Positions 23,024 to 30,777 of a stretch of 39,748 nt of DNA are shown here, in pieces. Position numbers and translations under genes: made by a program. The notes beneath the pieces are model-generated. The model did not search any database. It worked only from the letters and a program-made list of their open reading frames with translations, and was not told the DNA's origin. Positions within the stretch are counted from its first letter, which is position 1, and each line of letters begins with the position of its first letter. This DNA is from VMFW01 sp038058095 (lineage in GTDB: Bacteria > Patescibacteriota > Minisyncoccia > UBA6257 > 2-01-FULL-56-20): assembly GCA_038058095.1 (NCBI GenBank), contig JBBUBW010000043.1:1-39748 (forward strand), written 5' to 3'.

Positions 23024-23683
23024 GTGAAAAAAATCGCTTGTTTTGTAATTGGAATCATCTTCGTGCTCATGTTGCCATGGGCAACCCCGTCAACCGCGCA
23101 AGTGAATTCCAGAATCAAGAGTTTTGAAATGGGTCTCTGGTCGCGCTATGACCAAGTCTGGGTTTACTTTCTTAAACCCAATACCGAGAAAGACTCAACC
23201 CTTACAACGTCCACTTTCTACATTCCGCCTGATAACATTGCTCCCCGATCACTTTTTCTTAAAGAAAGCTGGCTCCGCTTCTACGACAACAATCGGTCAC
23301 GATGGGTTTTAGTGAAAGACATAACCAACAACCCAACCGAGACGGAGATGTGGCGAAAACTCCTCATCAAGGCCAAGTATGGTGGCTACCAGTACATCTA
23401 CGACTTCCTCGAAGAAGTCATCTGCCGAACTTATGGCGAGAGTGCTCCTCTTGTCATGAACGACCTCTATAACGAAATTATGTCAGCGTTTGTTTATCAT
23501 GGACAATTTCCCACCTCTTCTCGGGGAGTGTGGTATTGTCTCCAGGAATACACTCGGCTGAAACGTGCCGGGAAAGTGCCGATCAACGACCCCGAAGGAG
23601 AAGCTCGGCTCATCGAGGGTGGGCGACCACATTTTCGTCTGCCACTCATACCAAGATCTTTGTTCTACCGCATGCAGGATTAA
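23024..23683 (+). CDS. Secreted hypothetical protein (orphan cassette)
   Basis: This 219-residue protein is of unknown family. The GTG start is set by AAGGAGGGG three bases upstream. A classical signal peptide (MKKIACFVIGIIFVLMLPWA, then TPSTAQ) with likely cleavage after TAQ or TPSTA sends it across the membrane. The mature part is rich in Trp, Tyr and Arg (LWSRYDQVWVYFL, SWLRFYDNN, YQYIYDFLEE) with two Cys (in VICRTYG and WYCLQ) that could form a disulfide. No catalytic motif is recognised. It stands alone on plus between tRNA-Gly and tyrS, with a strong terminator after it. Confidence 0.75.
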   Translation: MKKIACFVIGIIFVLMLPWATPSTAQVNSRIKSFEMGLWSRYDQVWVYFLKPNTEKDSTLTTSTFYIPPDNIAPRSLFLKESWLRFYDNNRSRWVLVKDITNNPTETEMWRKLLIKAKYGGYQYIYDFLEEVICRTYGESAPLVMNDLYNEIMSAFVYHGQFPTSSRGVWYCLQEYTRLKRAGKVPINDPEGEARLIEGGRPHFRLPLIPRSLFYRMQD

Positions 23684-23704
23684 TGATTAATCCATGCAAG
23701 CCAA

Positions 23705-23740
23705 AGCGGGTCTGGTTCAAAACCAGACCCGCTCTTATTT
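23705..23740 (+). terminator. Rho-independent terminator after the secreted orphan
   Basis: A 13-bp perfect stem (AGCGGGTCTGGTT with AACCAGACCCGCT, 23705-23733) and a CAA loop are followed by CTTATTTTTA. Confidence 0.9.
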
Positions 23741-23748
23741 TTATACTC

Positions 23749-24939
23749 TTAAACCACTACCTTGAAAAAACTCTTCTTCCCAATCTTAACCACCTCTCCC
23801 CCTTTAAGTGATAATTCCTCTTTTGGATTTTTAAAAACCTTCCCCCCTAAACTAAATCCTCCCTGCTCAACCAGCCGCCACGCCTGCGCCTTACTTGAAA
23901 CAACCGTGCTCACCAAAACCAAATCCGCCACCGAAATTTCCGCTTTTAGCCTTAAGCTCGGCAAATCCACCGACAAATCCTTTTTTGAAAAAATTTTAGT
24001 GAAATTCTCCCCCGCCTTTTGCGATGCTTTTTCTCCGTGATAAAGTTTCACCACTTCAAAAGCTATCCTCTCTTTTATTATTTTTGGATTAGTTCCAGAA
24101 TTCAACTTCTGAAGTAAATCTTTTACATCATCTGCGTTAAGCCTTGTAGTCAATCCCAAATACTCCAGAATAAGTTCATCCTTTATCGCCATAATTTTGC
24201 CGTACTGATCAGTGGGCGAATCTATAATATTAATCACATTCCCCCAACTCGTACTCATTTTTCTCCCGTCTGTTCCAAGAAGCATTTTCGTCGTCATCAC
24301 GCTTTGTGGTTTTTGCCCATAGTGCTCTTGAATTTTTCGCCCCGCCATTAAATTAAAAAGTTGGTCGGTTCCTCCAATCTCCACGTCCGCTTTAACCACT
24401 ACAGAGTCATAACCCTGCATTAAAGGATAAAAGAACTCTCTTAAACTAATCTCTTCTTCTTTTTCCCATCGCTCCGCAAAATTTCTCCTCTTTATCATTT
24501 GTTGAGCGGTAAAAATATCCGCCAACTCGGAAATTTCTTTAAAATTCAAACGCGAAAGCCATTCACTATTGTATCTGACCTCCACCTTTTTAATATCCAA
24601 AACCTTCCCTATTTGTGGTAAATAATTTTTAAGGCTTTTTTTAATTTGCTCCTTAGTCAAAAATGGCCGTTTCGCCAGCTTATCCGAAGGATCTCCGATT
24701 TGAGCGGTAAAATCGCCAATGATTAGAACAATCTTATGCCCTAAATCTTGAAATTCTCGGAGTTTCCATAAAACCACCGCCCGGCCGATATGAATCTTAT
24801 CCCCCGTCGGATCCACCCCATGTTTCACCTGTAACTTTTTACCCGAAAGAAGTAGCCTCCTCAGATTATCTTTTTCAATCACGCCATCTACGTTCCAGGT
24901 AAGTAAACTCTCAATTTCTTTTTCTTTATTATTCGCCAT
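23749..24939 (-). CDS. tyrS: Tyrosyl-tRNA synthetase
   Basis: This 396-residue class I synthetase charges tRNA-Tyr. It has KHGVDPTGDKIHIGRAVVLW with the HIGH-like HIGR at 50-53, the Tyr-pocket segment YPLMQGYDSVV and VEIGGTDQLFN, and the KMSKS-like loop KMSTS at about 226-230. A C-terminal S4-like domain (about 335-396) binds the tRNA. It is transcribed alone, facing away from the basic orphan gene at 25066. Confidence 0.93.
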   Translation of the reverse strand: MANNKEKEIESLLTWNVDGVIEKDNLRRLLLSGKKLQVKHGVDPTGDKIHIGRAVVLWKLREFQDLGHKIVLIIGDFTAQIGDPSDKLAKRPFLTKEQIKKSLKNYLPQIGKVLDIKKVEVRYNSEWLSRLNFKEISELADIFTAQQMIKRRNFAERWEKEEEISLREFFYPLMQGYDSVVVKADVEIGGTDQLFNLMAGRKIQEHYGQKPQSVMTTKMLLGTDGRKMSTSWGNVINIIDSPTDQYGKIMAIKDELILEYLGLTTRLNADDVKDLLQKLNSGTNPKIIKERIAFEVVKLYHGEKASQKAGENFTKIFSKKDLSVDLPSLRLKAEISVADLVLVSTVVSSKAQAWRLVEQGGFSLGGKVFKNPKEELSLKGGEVVKIGKKSFFKVVV

Positions 24940-24974
24940 ATCCCAATAATGCCCATTTTACCATAAACAAGCGG

Positions 24975-25003
24975 TTGACACATACAAAACAAAAGTCTAA
25001 TCT
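24975..25003 (+). promoter_or_regulatory. Sigma70-type promoter of the basic orphan gene
   Basis: TTGACA (24975-24980), 17-nt spacer, TAATCT (24998-25003). It leaves a 5' UTR of about 55 nt with GGGAGG at 25049-25054. Confidence 0.65.
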
Positions 25004-25065
25004 AATAACCAGCACTCCAACCGGAATAACCTCACCTTTCACCCCATCGGGAGGAAAAAGAAGCG

Positions 25066-25371
25066 ATGGTAAACAGGCCCTCTGCTCGTAGCGACACTCG
25101 CATCTTTAGAAAACTCAAGGATGCATTTCCTGAACAACCCAAATCCCGATCGGCCAAAAACATCCCTCGCATCCCTCACACAATCTCAATTAGCACGGAA
25201 GATGGAGTAAGAACTCTCCCGATGGATGTTGCGTCCCAAAAACGCGCAATCAGAACCGCGAGAAAAGCAGCCAGGCAGGAAAGGGGCCGCCAAGACCACA
25301 ATCTCGACTTCAAGATTGTTGTGCGAGTTTACGCCGGCAAAAAAAAAGTGTTCGAGGAAGTCACACCCTAA
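25066..25371 (+). CDS. Small basic hypothetical protein (orphan cassette)
   Basis: This 101-residue protein is rich in Arg and Lys (SQKRAIRTARKAARQERGRQ) with an N-terminal disordered-looking basic part and a short beta-like end (FKIVVRVYAGKKKVFEEV). No family is recognised. The charge would suit nucleic-acid or ribosome binding, which is inference. The ATG is placed by GGGAGG and a promoter upstream. It is monocistronic and bounded by a hairpin terminator at 25383-25416 ahead of the convergent clpP. Confidence 0.65.
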   Translation: MVNRPSARSDTRIFRKLKDAFPEQPKSRSAKNIPRIPHTISISTEDGVRTLPMDVASQKRAIRTARKAARQERGRQDHNLDFKIVVRVYAGKKKVFEEVTP

Positions 25372-25382
25372 AATGGAATCGA

Positions 25383-25416
25383 AAGCCCCCGCTCAATCCA
25401 TTTGAGTCGGGGGCTT
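25383..25416 (+). terminator. Hairpin terminator after the basic orphan
   Basis: AAGCCCCCG-CTCAA pairs with TTGAG-CGGGGGCTT with one bulged T. The tail is poor in T, so efficiency is uncertain. It also faces the clpP 3' end. Confidence 0.6.
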
Positions 25417-25440
25417 CGTCACTTCAAAGACACTTTCAAT

Positions 25441-26025
25441 TTATTTGCTGTTTTTAATAATCTCGTCAACCAATCCGTATTCTTTCGCTTCTTGAGGAGT
25501 CATATAAAAATCTCTATCCGTGTCCCTTTCAATCTTCGCCACTGGCTTGCCGGTATGTTTGGCTAAGATTTGGTTAATCTTATCTTTGATTTTAATAATG
25601 TGCCTGGCGGTAATTTCAACTTCAATTGCTTGCCCCTCAACTCCCCCCATCACTTGGTGAAGTAAAACTTCCGAGTTAGGCAAAGCAAATCTTTTTCCCT
25701 TCTTGCCGGATGCGAGCAACACTGCCCCCATCGAAGCCGCCATCCCCACGCAAATTGTCTGCACGTCCGGCTTCACATACTGCATCGTATCATAAATCGC
25801 CATCCCCGCCGTCACCGATCCGCCTGGAGTGTTTAAATAAATCTTAATATCTTTTTTTTCGTCTTCGTGAGCCAAAAACAAAAGCTGGGCGATAACAGAA
25901 TTAGCCACTACGTCCGTAATCGGCCCGCACAAGAAAATAATCCTCTCTTTAAGAAGGCGAGAATAAATATCATACGCCCTCTCCCCATATTGGCTCTTTT
26001 CAATTACTGTTGGAATTAAATTCAT
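25441..26025 (-). CDS. clpP: ATP-dependent Clp protease proteolytic subunit
   Basis: This 194-residue serine protease forms the 14-mer chamber fed by ClpX or ClpA-type unfoldases. The catalytic triad is visible: Ser98 in GMAASMGAVLL, His123 in EVLLHQ and Asp172 in TDRDFYM. The N-terminal part includes RIIFLCGPI and the IYLNTPGGSVTAG oxyanion strand. There is no long propeptide. The partner ATPase is not in the window. Confidence 0.96.
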   Translation of the reverse strand: MNLIPTVIEKSQYGERAYDIYSRLLKERIIFLCGPITDVVANSVIAQLLFLAHEDEKKDIKIYLNTPGGSVTAGMAIYDTMQYVKPDVQTICVGMAASMGAVLLASGKKGKRFALPNSEVLLHQVMGGVEGQAIEVEITARHIIKIKDKINQILAKHTGKPVAKIERDTDRDFYMTPQEAKEYGLVDEIIKNSK

Positions 26026-26152
26026 GTTTTGTTAGTTTTTTCTATAACTGCTTGCCACGTAGAAAAACAAAGTTTTTATTTGGGGTAAGTATAAGATTCA
26101 TATTTGTATTTTAATACCGACTACGCCAGACCACAAGCGCAATCCCAAAACC

Positions 26153-28120
26153 CTACCTCTTCAAAAACTTGACCAAAAGCAACGCTACAATATTCATTAC
26201 CTTAATCAAAGGATTAATCGCCGGCCCCGCCGTGTCTTTATAAGGATCTCCTACTGTATCTCCTGTCACCGCCGCCTTGTGCGCTTCAGAGCCTTTACCT
26301 CCAAAATTTCCGGCTTCGATATATTTCTTCGCATTATCCCAAGCCGCTCCGCCGGAAGTCATCGAAATCGCCACAAAAAGTCCAGAGATAATCGCCCCGA
26401 TTAAAAATCCCCCCAGAGCCAACGGCCCCAAAACAAATCCCACCAAAACAACCGCGACCACCGGCAAAAGAGCCGGCACTATCATTTCTCTCAAAGCCGC
26501 CTTAGTCACAATATCCACCGCCTTGCCATATTCGGGCCTCGCCTTTCCCTCCATTAATCCTTTAATCTCTCTAAACTGTCTCCTGATTTCATCCACGAGT
26601 GCCCCCGCCGCTTTCCCCACCGCCCTCATCGCAATTGAACCGAAAAGAAAAGGAATTGATGCTCCTAAGAAAAGCCCAGCTAAAACATATGGGTCTTTTA
26701 GTTCAAAAAATAAACCCGAAAGCTTCCCCGCGTACTCTCCGAAAAGTACCAAGGCCGCCAGCCCCGCTGAAGCAATTGCATAACCCTTCGTCACCGCTTT
26801 TGTGGTATTCCCTACCGCATCCAAAGCGTCTGTCACCTCACGCACTTCTTTGGGCGCTCCTGTCATCTCGGCAATCCCTCCGGCGTTATCCGTAATCGGA
26901 CCAAAAGAATCGATAGCCACAATAATTCCAGCCACCGAAAGCATTGATGTCGCCGCGATCGCTACTCCATAAAGTCCAGCGCCGCCAAACGAGTAAGCTG
27001 AAAGAATCCCGGCTACGATTATTACAATCGGAAGAAAAGTTGATTCCATTCCCACTGAAAGTCCGATAATAATATTTGTCCCGTGCCCAGACCTGGAAGC
27101 CTCGGCGATACTTTTAACCGGACGATATTTTTTTGAAGTGTAATAATCAGTCACTTTAACCATTAGCGCCGTAACCGCTAATCCAATTAAACTCGGAACA
27201 TAAAATTTCATAATATTCCCCGGGAAAAAAAATTTAGTGGCGAAGAAAAAGAAAATCGCCGACAAACCCATCGACACCATAAGCCCTTTATAAAGAGCGC
27301 CCATAATATCTTTACTCTTCCCGATCTTCACAAAGAAACTGCCTACAATCGAAGCTAAGATCGCGAGCCCCCCCAAAACCAGCGGGAAGGCTACTTGACT
27401 CCCGGTTAGAGCTGAAGTTATCCCAACTAAAATTGCCGCCGTAAGCGTCACGGCATAAGTTTCAAAAAGATCAGCGGCCATTCCGGCGCAATCGCCCACG
27501 TTGTCACCCACATTGTCCGCTATTACTCCAGGATTTCTTGGGTCATCTTCCGGAATTCCCGCCTCAACTTTCCCAACCAAATCCGTACCCACATCCGCCG
27601 CCTTCGTAAAAATTCCTCCCCCCAATCGCGCGAAAACTGAAATCAAAGAGCTCCCAAAAGCCAGACCTAAAAGCGCGCCCGTATCAGAAAATAACCAATA
27701 GAAAACTGAAACCGCTAAAAGCCCCAGTCCCACTACCAAAAACCCAGTCACCGATCCTCCGAGGAAAGCCACCCTAAACGCTCCCGGCAAACCCTTTCTA
27801 GCCGCCTCGGTTGTTCGCGAATTTGTATCCACCGCCGTCATCATCCCTAAATATCCCGCCAAAGCCGAAACAAAAGCCCCAACTACAAACCCCAAAGCCA
27901 CCAGCTCTCCTATCGCGAGAAGAATAACGGCAATAATCGCCGCCACTACCACTACTGTTTTATTCTGCCTCCTAAGATAAGTCTTCGAACCCTCTTTAAT
28001 CGCGTCTCTGATTTTTATCATCTCCGGATTTCCCTCCGGATACTTCTTGATCGAAGAAATAAGAAACAATCCAAACCCAATCGAAACTACCGCTAAGACA
28101 ATTGATATAATAATTCCCAT
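26153..28120 (-). CDS. hppA: Membrane pyrophosphatase (proton-pumping, K+-independent type)
   Basis: This 655-residue protein with about 16 membrane helices couples PPi hydrolysis to ion pumping. The active-site signature is present (KAADVGTDLVGKVE, IPEDDPRNPG, DNVGDNVGDCAGM), as are the later D-rich loops (DSFGPITDNAGGIAEM and GDTVGDPYKDTAGPA). The helix-12 motif GNTTKA carries Lys where K+-dependent enzymes have Ala, which in this family marks K+-independent H+ pumps. It recovers energy from PPi in a cell likely to have limited respiration. It lies between clpP and nusA on the same strand, with gaps on both sides. Confidence 0.94.
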   Translation of the reverse strand: MGIIISIVLAVVSIGFGLFLISSIKKYPEGNPEMIKIRDAIKEGSKTYLRRQNKTVVVVAAIIAVILLAIGELVALGFVVGAFVSALAGYLGMMTAVDTNSRTTEAARKGLPGAFRVAFLGGSVTGFLVVGLGLLAVSVFYWLFSDTGALLGLAFGSSLISVFARLGGGIFTKAADVGTDLVGKVEAGIPEDDPRNPGVIADNVGDNVGDCAGMAADLFETYAVTLTAAILVGITSALTGSQVAFPLVLGGLAILASIVGSFFVKIGKSKDIMGALYKGLMVSMGLSAIFFFFATKFFFPGNIMKFYVPSLIGLAVTALMVKVTDYYTSKKYRPVKSIAEASRSGHGTNIIIGLSVGMESTFLPIVIIVAGILSAYSFGGAGLYGVAIAATSMLSVAGIIVAIDSFGPITDNAGGIAEMTGAPKEVREVTDALDAVGNTTKAVTKGYAIASAGLAALVLFGEYAGKLSGLFFELKDPYVLAGLFLGASIPFLFGSIAMRAVGKAAGALVDEIRRQFREIKGLMEGKARPEYGKAVDIVTKAALREMIVPALLPVVAVVLVGFVLGPLALGGFLIGAIISGLFVAISMTSGGAAWDNAKKYIEAGNFGGKGSEAHKAAVTGDTVGDPYKDTAGPAINPLIKVMNIVALLLVKFLKR

Positions 28121-28148
28121 GTTTTATTTTATATTTTATCAGCGAAAA

Positions 28149-29393
28149 TTATTCGCTTCCGTCACCCGCCTCTTTATTATCTTCACTCTTCCTCTCCGAA
28201 GTTTCTGCTACCACTATTCCTGCCACTCCTCCCTCCTGAACCTCGTCTGGACGATTTTGAGACCTCACGTCAATCTTCCAACCCGTAAGCCGCGCCGCCA
28301 ATCTCACGTTCTGCCCCCCTCGCCCAATCGCTAAACTCAACTGATCCTCTGGCACAAACACCCGCGCCTCTCGCCTTGGTAGAATTTCAACTCCCCGCAC
28401 TTTAGCTGGAGAAAGGGCATTACCCACAAACTTCTCTGGGTCTTCAGACCATTCAACAATATCAATCTTTTCATTCCCTAATTCGTTATTCACCACCATC
28501 ACTCTTGTCCCTCTTTGGCCCACAAGCGCCCCCACCGGATCTACTCCCGGCGCGTGAGAAATCACCGCTAGTTTAGTCCTATTCCCCGGCTCTCTAGCAA
28601 TAGCTTTAATTTCTATCACTCCCTCGGCCAATTCCGGCACTTCGGATTCAAAAAGCTTCATCACAAATTTCGGATGAGACCGGGAAAGAATAATTCCTGG
28701 CACCCTCGTGTCTTCTTGCACCGCTAAAACCAAAAACCTCAACCGCTCACTCGGTCGATAGTGTTCGCTTGGGATTGATTCGTTGGCAAACATCACTCCC
28801 ACCGTTCTACCTAAATCAACATAAATATGTCCCCTCTCAAATCGCTGAATTACTCCGCTCACAATCTGCCCTTCTTTTCCTCGCCACTCCTTAAGAATCG
28901 AATCCCGCTCGGAACCTCTTAACTTTTGGAGAATAACCTGCTTCGCCGCCTGAGCCGCAATCCTTCCAAAATCTTCATGCGTCTCAAGCGGGAAATTCAA
29001 CTCCTCTCCTAAAACAACGTCTTTTTTTATTTTCTTCGCTTCCTTAAGAAAAATATGCCTCTCGAGATTATATCTCGGTAGTTTTACCTCATCCGAAGCT
29101 CCTGCTTCAAATTTTTCCGGCTCATTTTTTCTATCAGGCGTCACAGGTTCTTCTTCTCCTTCCTCCATGATTCTCACCGTCGTTTCGTCCACCACCGTTT
29201 TAACCTGACGAAATTGAACCTCCCCGCTCTTAAAATCCAGCTTGGCTTTTACCACTTCTCCCCGCTCGCCGTATTCTTTCTTATAAGCCGCCGCTATCGA
29301 CGACTCAATCGCCTCGATAACTTGATCGGGGTCGATTCCCTTCTCCTCCGCAATCTGCGTTATTATTTTGTTTAAACCTTTAATATCAAACAT
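28149..29393 (-). CDS. nusA: Transcription termination/antitermination factor NusA
   Basis: This 414-residue factor binds RNA polymerase and RNA to control pausing and termination. An N-terminal domain (MFDIKGLNKIITQIAEEKG) is followed by an S1 domain (QIVSGVIQRFERGHIYVDLG) and two KH domains (VDPVGALVGQRGTR; LSLAIGRGGQNVRLAARLTG). The C-terminal acidic repeats of E. coli NusA are missing, as in many bacteria. I start at the ATG 29391-29393, which matches the family start; a frame extending 14 codons further upstream adds an unrelated sequence. The promoter is at 29549-29576 and a hairpin lies in the leader. Confidence 0.94.
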   Translation of the reverse strand: MFDIKGLNKIITQIAEEKGIDPDQVIEAIESSIAAAYKKEYGERGEVVKAKLDFKSGEVQFRQVKTVVDETTVRIMEEGEEEPVTPDRKNEPEKFEAGASDEVKLPRYNLERHIFLKEAKKIKKDVVLGEELNFPLETHEDFGRIAAQAAKQVILQKLRGSERDSILKEWRGKEGQIVSGVIQRFERGHIYVDLGRTVGVMFANESIPSEHYRPSERLRFLVLAVQEDTRVPGIILSRSHPKFVMKLFESEVPELAEGVIEIKAIAREPGNRTKLAVISHAPGVDPVGALVGQRGTRVMVVNNELGNEKIDIVEWSEDPEKFVGNALSPAKVRGVEILPRREARVFVPEDQLSLAIGRGGQNVRLAARLTGWKIDVRSQNRPDEVQEGGVAGIVVAETSERKSEDNKEAGDGSE

Positions 29394-29509
29394 TTTGATT
29401 TCTCTACAAATTACTAATGAAATACGGATATACAAATCATTGAATTGGAACTATCCCATTCCTTTCGTATATTCGTAAAAAATTTATATTTTGTAGCCTT
29501 TTATTAATA

Positions 29510-29530
29510 AAGTCCGCATCTCGCGGACTT
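29510..29530 (-). terminator. Hairpin in the nusA leader, possible attenuator
   Basis: On minus, AAGTCCGC pairs with GCGGACTT around a 5-nt loop and is followed by TATTAATAAAA. It lies inside the 5' UTR, about 30 nt after the nusA -10 box, so it could attenuate nusA. Confidence 0.5.
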
Positions 29531-29548
29531 CTCAGAAACTACCTTACT

Positions 29549-29576
29549 ATTATATACCATAAAAAAACTCCGTCAA
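29549..29576 (-). promoter_or_regulatory. Promoter of nusA
   Basis: On minus, TTGACG (29571-29576), 16-nt spacer, perfect TATAAT (29549-29554). The leader is about 150 nt. The -35 lies in the loop of a small hairpin AAACTC/GAGTTT. Confidence 0.75.
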
Positions 29577-29623
29577 GAGTTTGAGCCAGTACCAAGCCCC
29601 AAAAACCTACATTTTTTGACCCC

Positions 29624-29651
29624 TTGACAAATCTCTATAGAAGAGTACAAT
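29624..29651 (+). promoter_or_regulatory. Strong promoter of the 29658-30041 RNA
   Basis: TTGACA (29624-29629), 16-nt spacer, TACAAT (29646-29651). Confidence 0.8.
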
Positions 29652-29758
29652 ACATGCCAGAGTTGTCGGTCGATCTATAACCATAGAAACAGAACGTTAT
29701 ACGACCGGCAATCACAACCTATACGCCCGTCTGGGATGGACCCAGAGAAGGAGGACTC

Positions 29759-29809
29759 ATGGGAAGTACGTTAATCAACACGAATAATTACAAATTGAGT
29801 TTCGCCTGA
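29759..29809 (+). CDS. 16-residue peptide ORF in a structured RNA
   Basis: ATG at 29759 is 4 nt after AAGGAGG (29748-29754), a near-perfect Shine-Dalgarno. The frame encodes MGSTLINTNNYKLSFA and stops at TGA 29807-29809. Being placed between a hairpin and a set of mutually exclusive helices, it could be a leader peptide or a small functional peptide. Too short for family assignment. Confidence 0.5.
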   Translation: MGSTLINTNNYKLSFA

Positions 29810-29986
29810 CGGTCCGGCCAACGCGGCCACGTGATTGGTCCGCACGTTGGCTAGGCTCCTCGAGTGGAGTTCGAAGCCAATGATGCGGTCACCGGCGAAA
29901 GGCACCCGATGCTCGAAAACTTCGGCAGCCAATCGCCATACTTTCCCTCTCCTATGAAACCCGAAGAGGGCAGGAGAGGCAACACC

Positions 29987-30041
29987 CCCGGACGCACGAT
30001 TTCAATTGGGATTCCAATTGGTGCGTCCGGGCTTTCTTTTT
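29987..30041 (+). terminator. Rho-independent terminator of the structured RNA
   Basis: CCCGGACGCAC (29987-29997) pairs with GTGCGTCCGGG (30021-30031). The inner CAATTG/CAATTG arms extend the stem, and CTTTCTTTTT follows. Confidence 0.93.
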
Positions 30042-30051
30042 AACCAAAACT

Positions 30052-30175
30052 TGACCCCAGAACTAATTGTGGAAAAGTTTTCTTGAAATACACAGTTAAG
30101 AGTGTAAATCAGAAAGTTTCGGGAATTATAGGTATATTGATAACTCGAAAAATTTCACAATTAGTACTGGGGTTG
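30052..30175. repeat. Large inverted repeat upstream of the tRNA-Leu promoter
   Basis: Arms of about 24 nt (30052-30075 and 30153-30175, three mismatches or indels) enclose about 77 nt. The right arm runs into the -35 box of the next promoter, the same geometry as the repeat at 12153-12256. Confidence 0.75.
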
Positions 30176-30200
30176 ACACTTTTCTAAAACCCGCTAAAAT
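30173..30200 (+). promoter_or_regulatory. Promoter reading toward tRNA-Leu
   Basis: TTGACA (30173-30178), 16-nt spacer, TAAAAT (30195-30200). It would give a long leader (about 250 nt) before tRNA-Leu, with hairpins at 30300-30322 and 30349-30417. Confidence 0.65.
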
Positions 30201-30299
30201 AAGCTTAACTTAACTAATCCCTCCTTGAGCCACTCGAACCGGCAATAAGCAAAATAACAACTTGAAACTAGAATCTTTTTTATCCTTTTCTAAACTGTA

Positions 30300-30417
30300 T
30301 TAACAAGATTTAATCTTGTTAATTAAATGTACTTTTAAGTAACGCATACCCCGTACTGAAATTTGAACCTCCCCAAGCTTCAGCTTTTCAAATTTCTAGT
30401 ATCGGGGCTTGCCCCTT
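30300..30417. other. Two hairpins in the leader before tRNA-Leu
   Basis: TTAACAAGA/TCTTGTTAA forms a 9-bp stem (30300-30322). A longer hairpin at 30349-30417 pairs CCCCG, TACT and GAAATTTGAA with their complements, with two single-base bulges, and has an inner AAGC/GCTT stem. No ORF is seen between 30201 and 30459. It may be a leader RNA processed away from the tRNA or a separate small RNA. Confidence 0.55.
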
Positions 30418-30459
30418 CACAAAATTTGCACTTAAACTATTGCGAGATACGAAATAAAA

Positions 30460-30546
30460 GCTGGGGTGGCGGAATTGGCAGACGCGCTGGTTTCAGGGAC
30501 CAGTGATCGCAAGATCGTAGGAGTTCAAGTCTCCTCCCCAGCACCA
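30460..30546 (+). tRNA. tRNA-Leu (anticodon CAG)
   Basis: A complete class II tRNA: acceptor GCTGGGG/CCCCAGC, D arm GGCGGAATTGGCAGACGC, anticodon arm CTGGT-TTCAGGG-ACCAG (CAG, reads CUG), long variable arm TGATCGCAAGATCG, T arm GGAG-TTCAAGT-CTCC. ACCA is encoded at the 3' end, unlike the other tRNAs here. Confidence 0.95.
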
Positions 30547-30600
30547 AACCAAACGTCAAACCAAGATTAACCAAGAAAAAAATAATGCGGGGCAAATTTA

Positions 30601-30662
30601 GTGCGGGGTTCAGGGCGCTATGACCGCAAGGTCGTGAGGGTTCAAATCCCTCCCTGCCCACA
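30601..30662 (+). pseudogene. 5'-truncated tRNA-Leu (3' half only)
   Basis: This segment has a TTCAGGG anticodon-loop-like piece, a class II variable arm (TGACCGCAAGGTCG), a T arm (GAGGG-TTCAAAT-CCCTC) and an acceptor 3' strand CCTGCCC. No D arm or 5' acceptor strand (GGGCAGG) exists upstream. It starts 54 bp after the intact tRNA-Leu. Such 3' halves can be remnants of duplication or of integration at a tRNA. Confidence 0.7.
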
Positions 30663-30777
30663 AAAGCTTCAGCGAAGGTGGGCCGCTTAATAAATAATAG
30701 TCAGACGCTTAACAACTTAAATAAAAAAAATAACAAAATCACATTAAATTAAACAAACACAAAAAAATAAATAAAAA

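Larger units (their letters stand above)
29658..30041 (+). ncRNA. Highly structured 384-nt transcript with a 16-codon ORF, family unknown
   Basis: Bounded by a strong promoter and a strong terminator. The 5' part is a long hairpin (GTTGT/ACAAC, CGGTCG/CGACCG, TATAAC/GTTATA, 29662-29718). A second hairpin TCTGGG/CCCAGA (29730-29746) precedes a strong SD and a 16-codon ORF. After the ORF two helices compete for the same bases: GCCAACG (29817-29823) with CGTTGGC (29845-29851), or TTGGCT (29847-29852) with AGCCAA (29875-29880); AGCCAAT recurs at 29927. CCTCTCCT/AGGAGAGG closes a further hairpin near 29945-29979. The layout recalls a peptide-controlled attenuator, but no gene follows the terminator. 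No tRNA-like ends are present, so it is not tmRNA. Confidence 0.6.

Noticed and set aside
29394..29435. A 14-codon N-terminal extension of NusA
   Set aside because: The family start is MFDIKGL at 29393. The extension (MYIRISLVICREIK) matches nothing and precedes a usable start.
29658..30041. Structured RNA as tmRNA
   Set aside because: Size and a short ORF are suggestive, but there is no tRNA-like 5' GGGG..TTCGAC segment or 3' T arm/CCA, and the ORF has its own SD and ATG.
30437..30661. A 74-residue minus-strand frame (MGREGFEPSRP...) over the tRNA-Leu region
   Set aside because: It is the antisense of tRNA-Leu and its truncated copy. The GREGFEPSRP pattern is a well-known artefact of tRNA complements.
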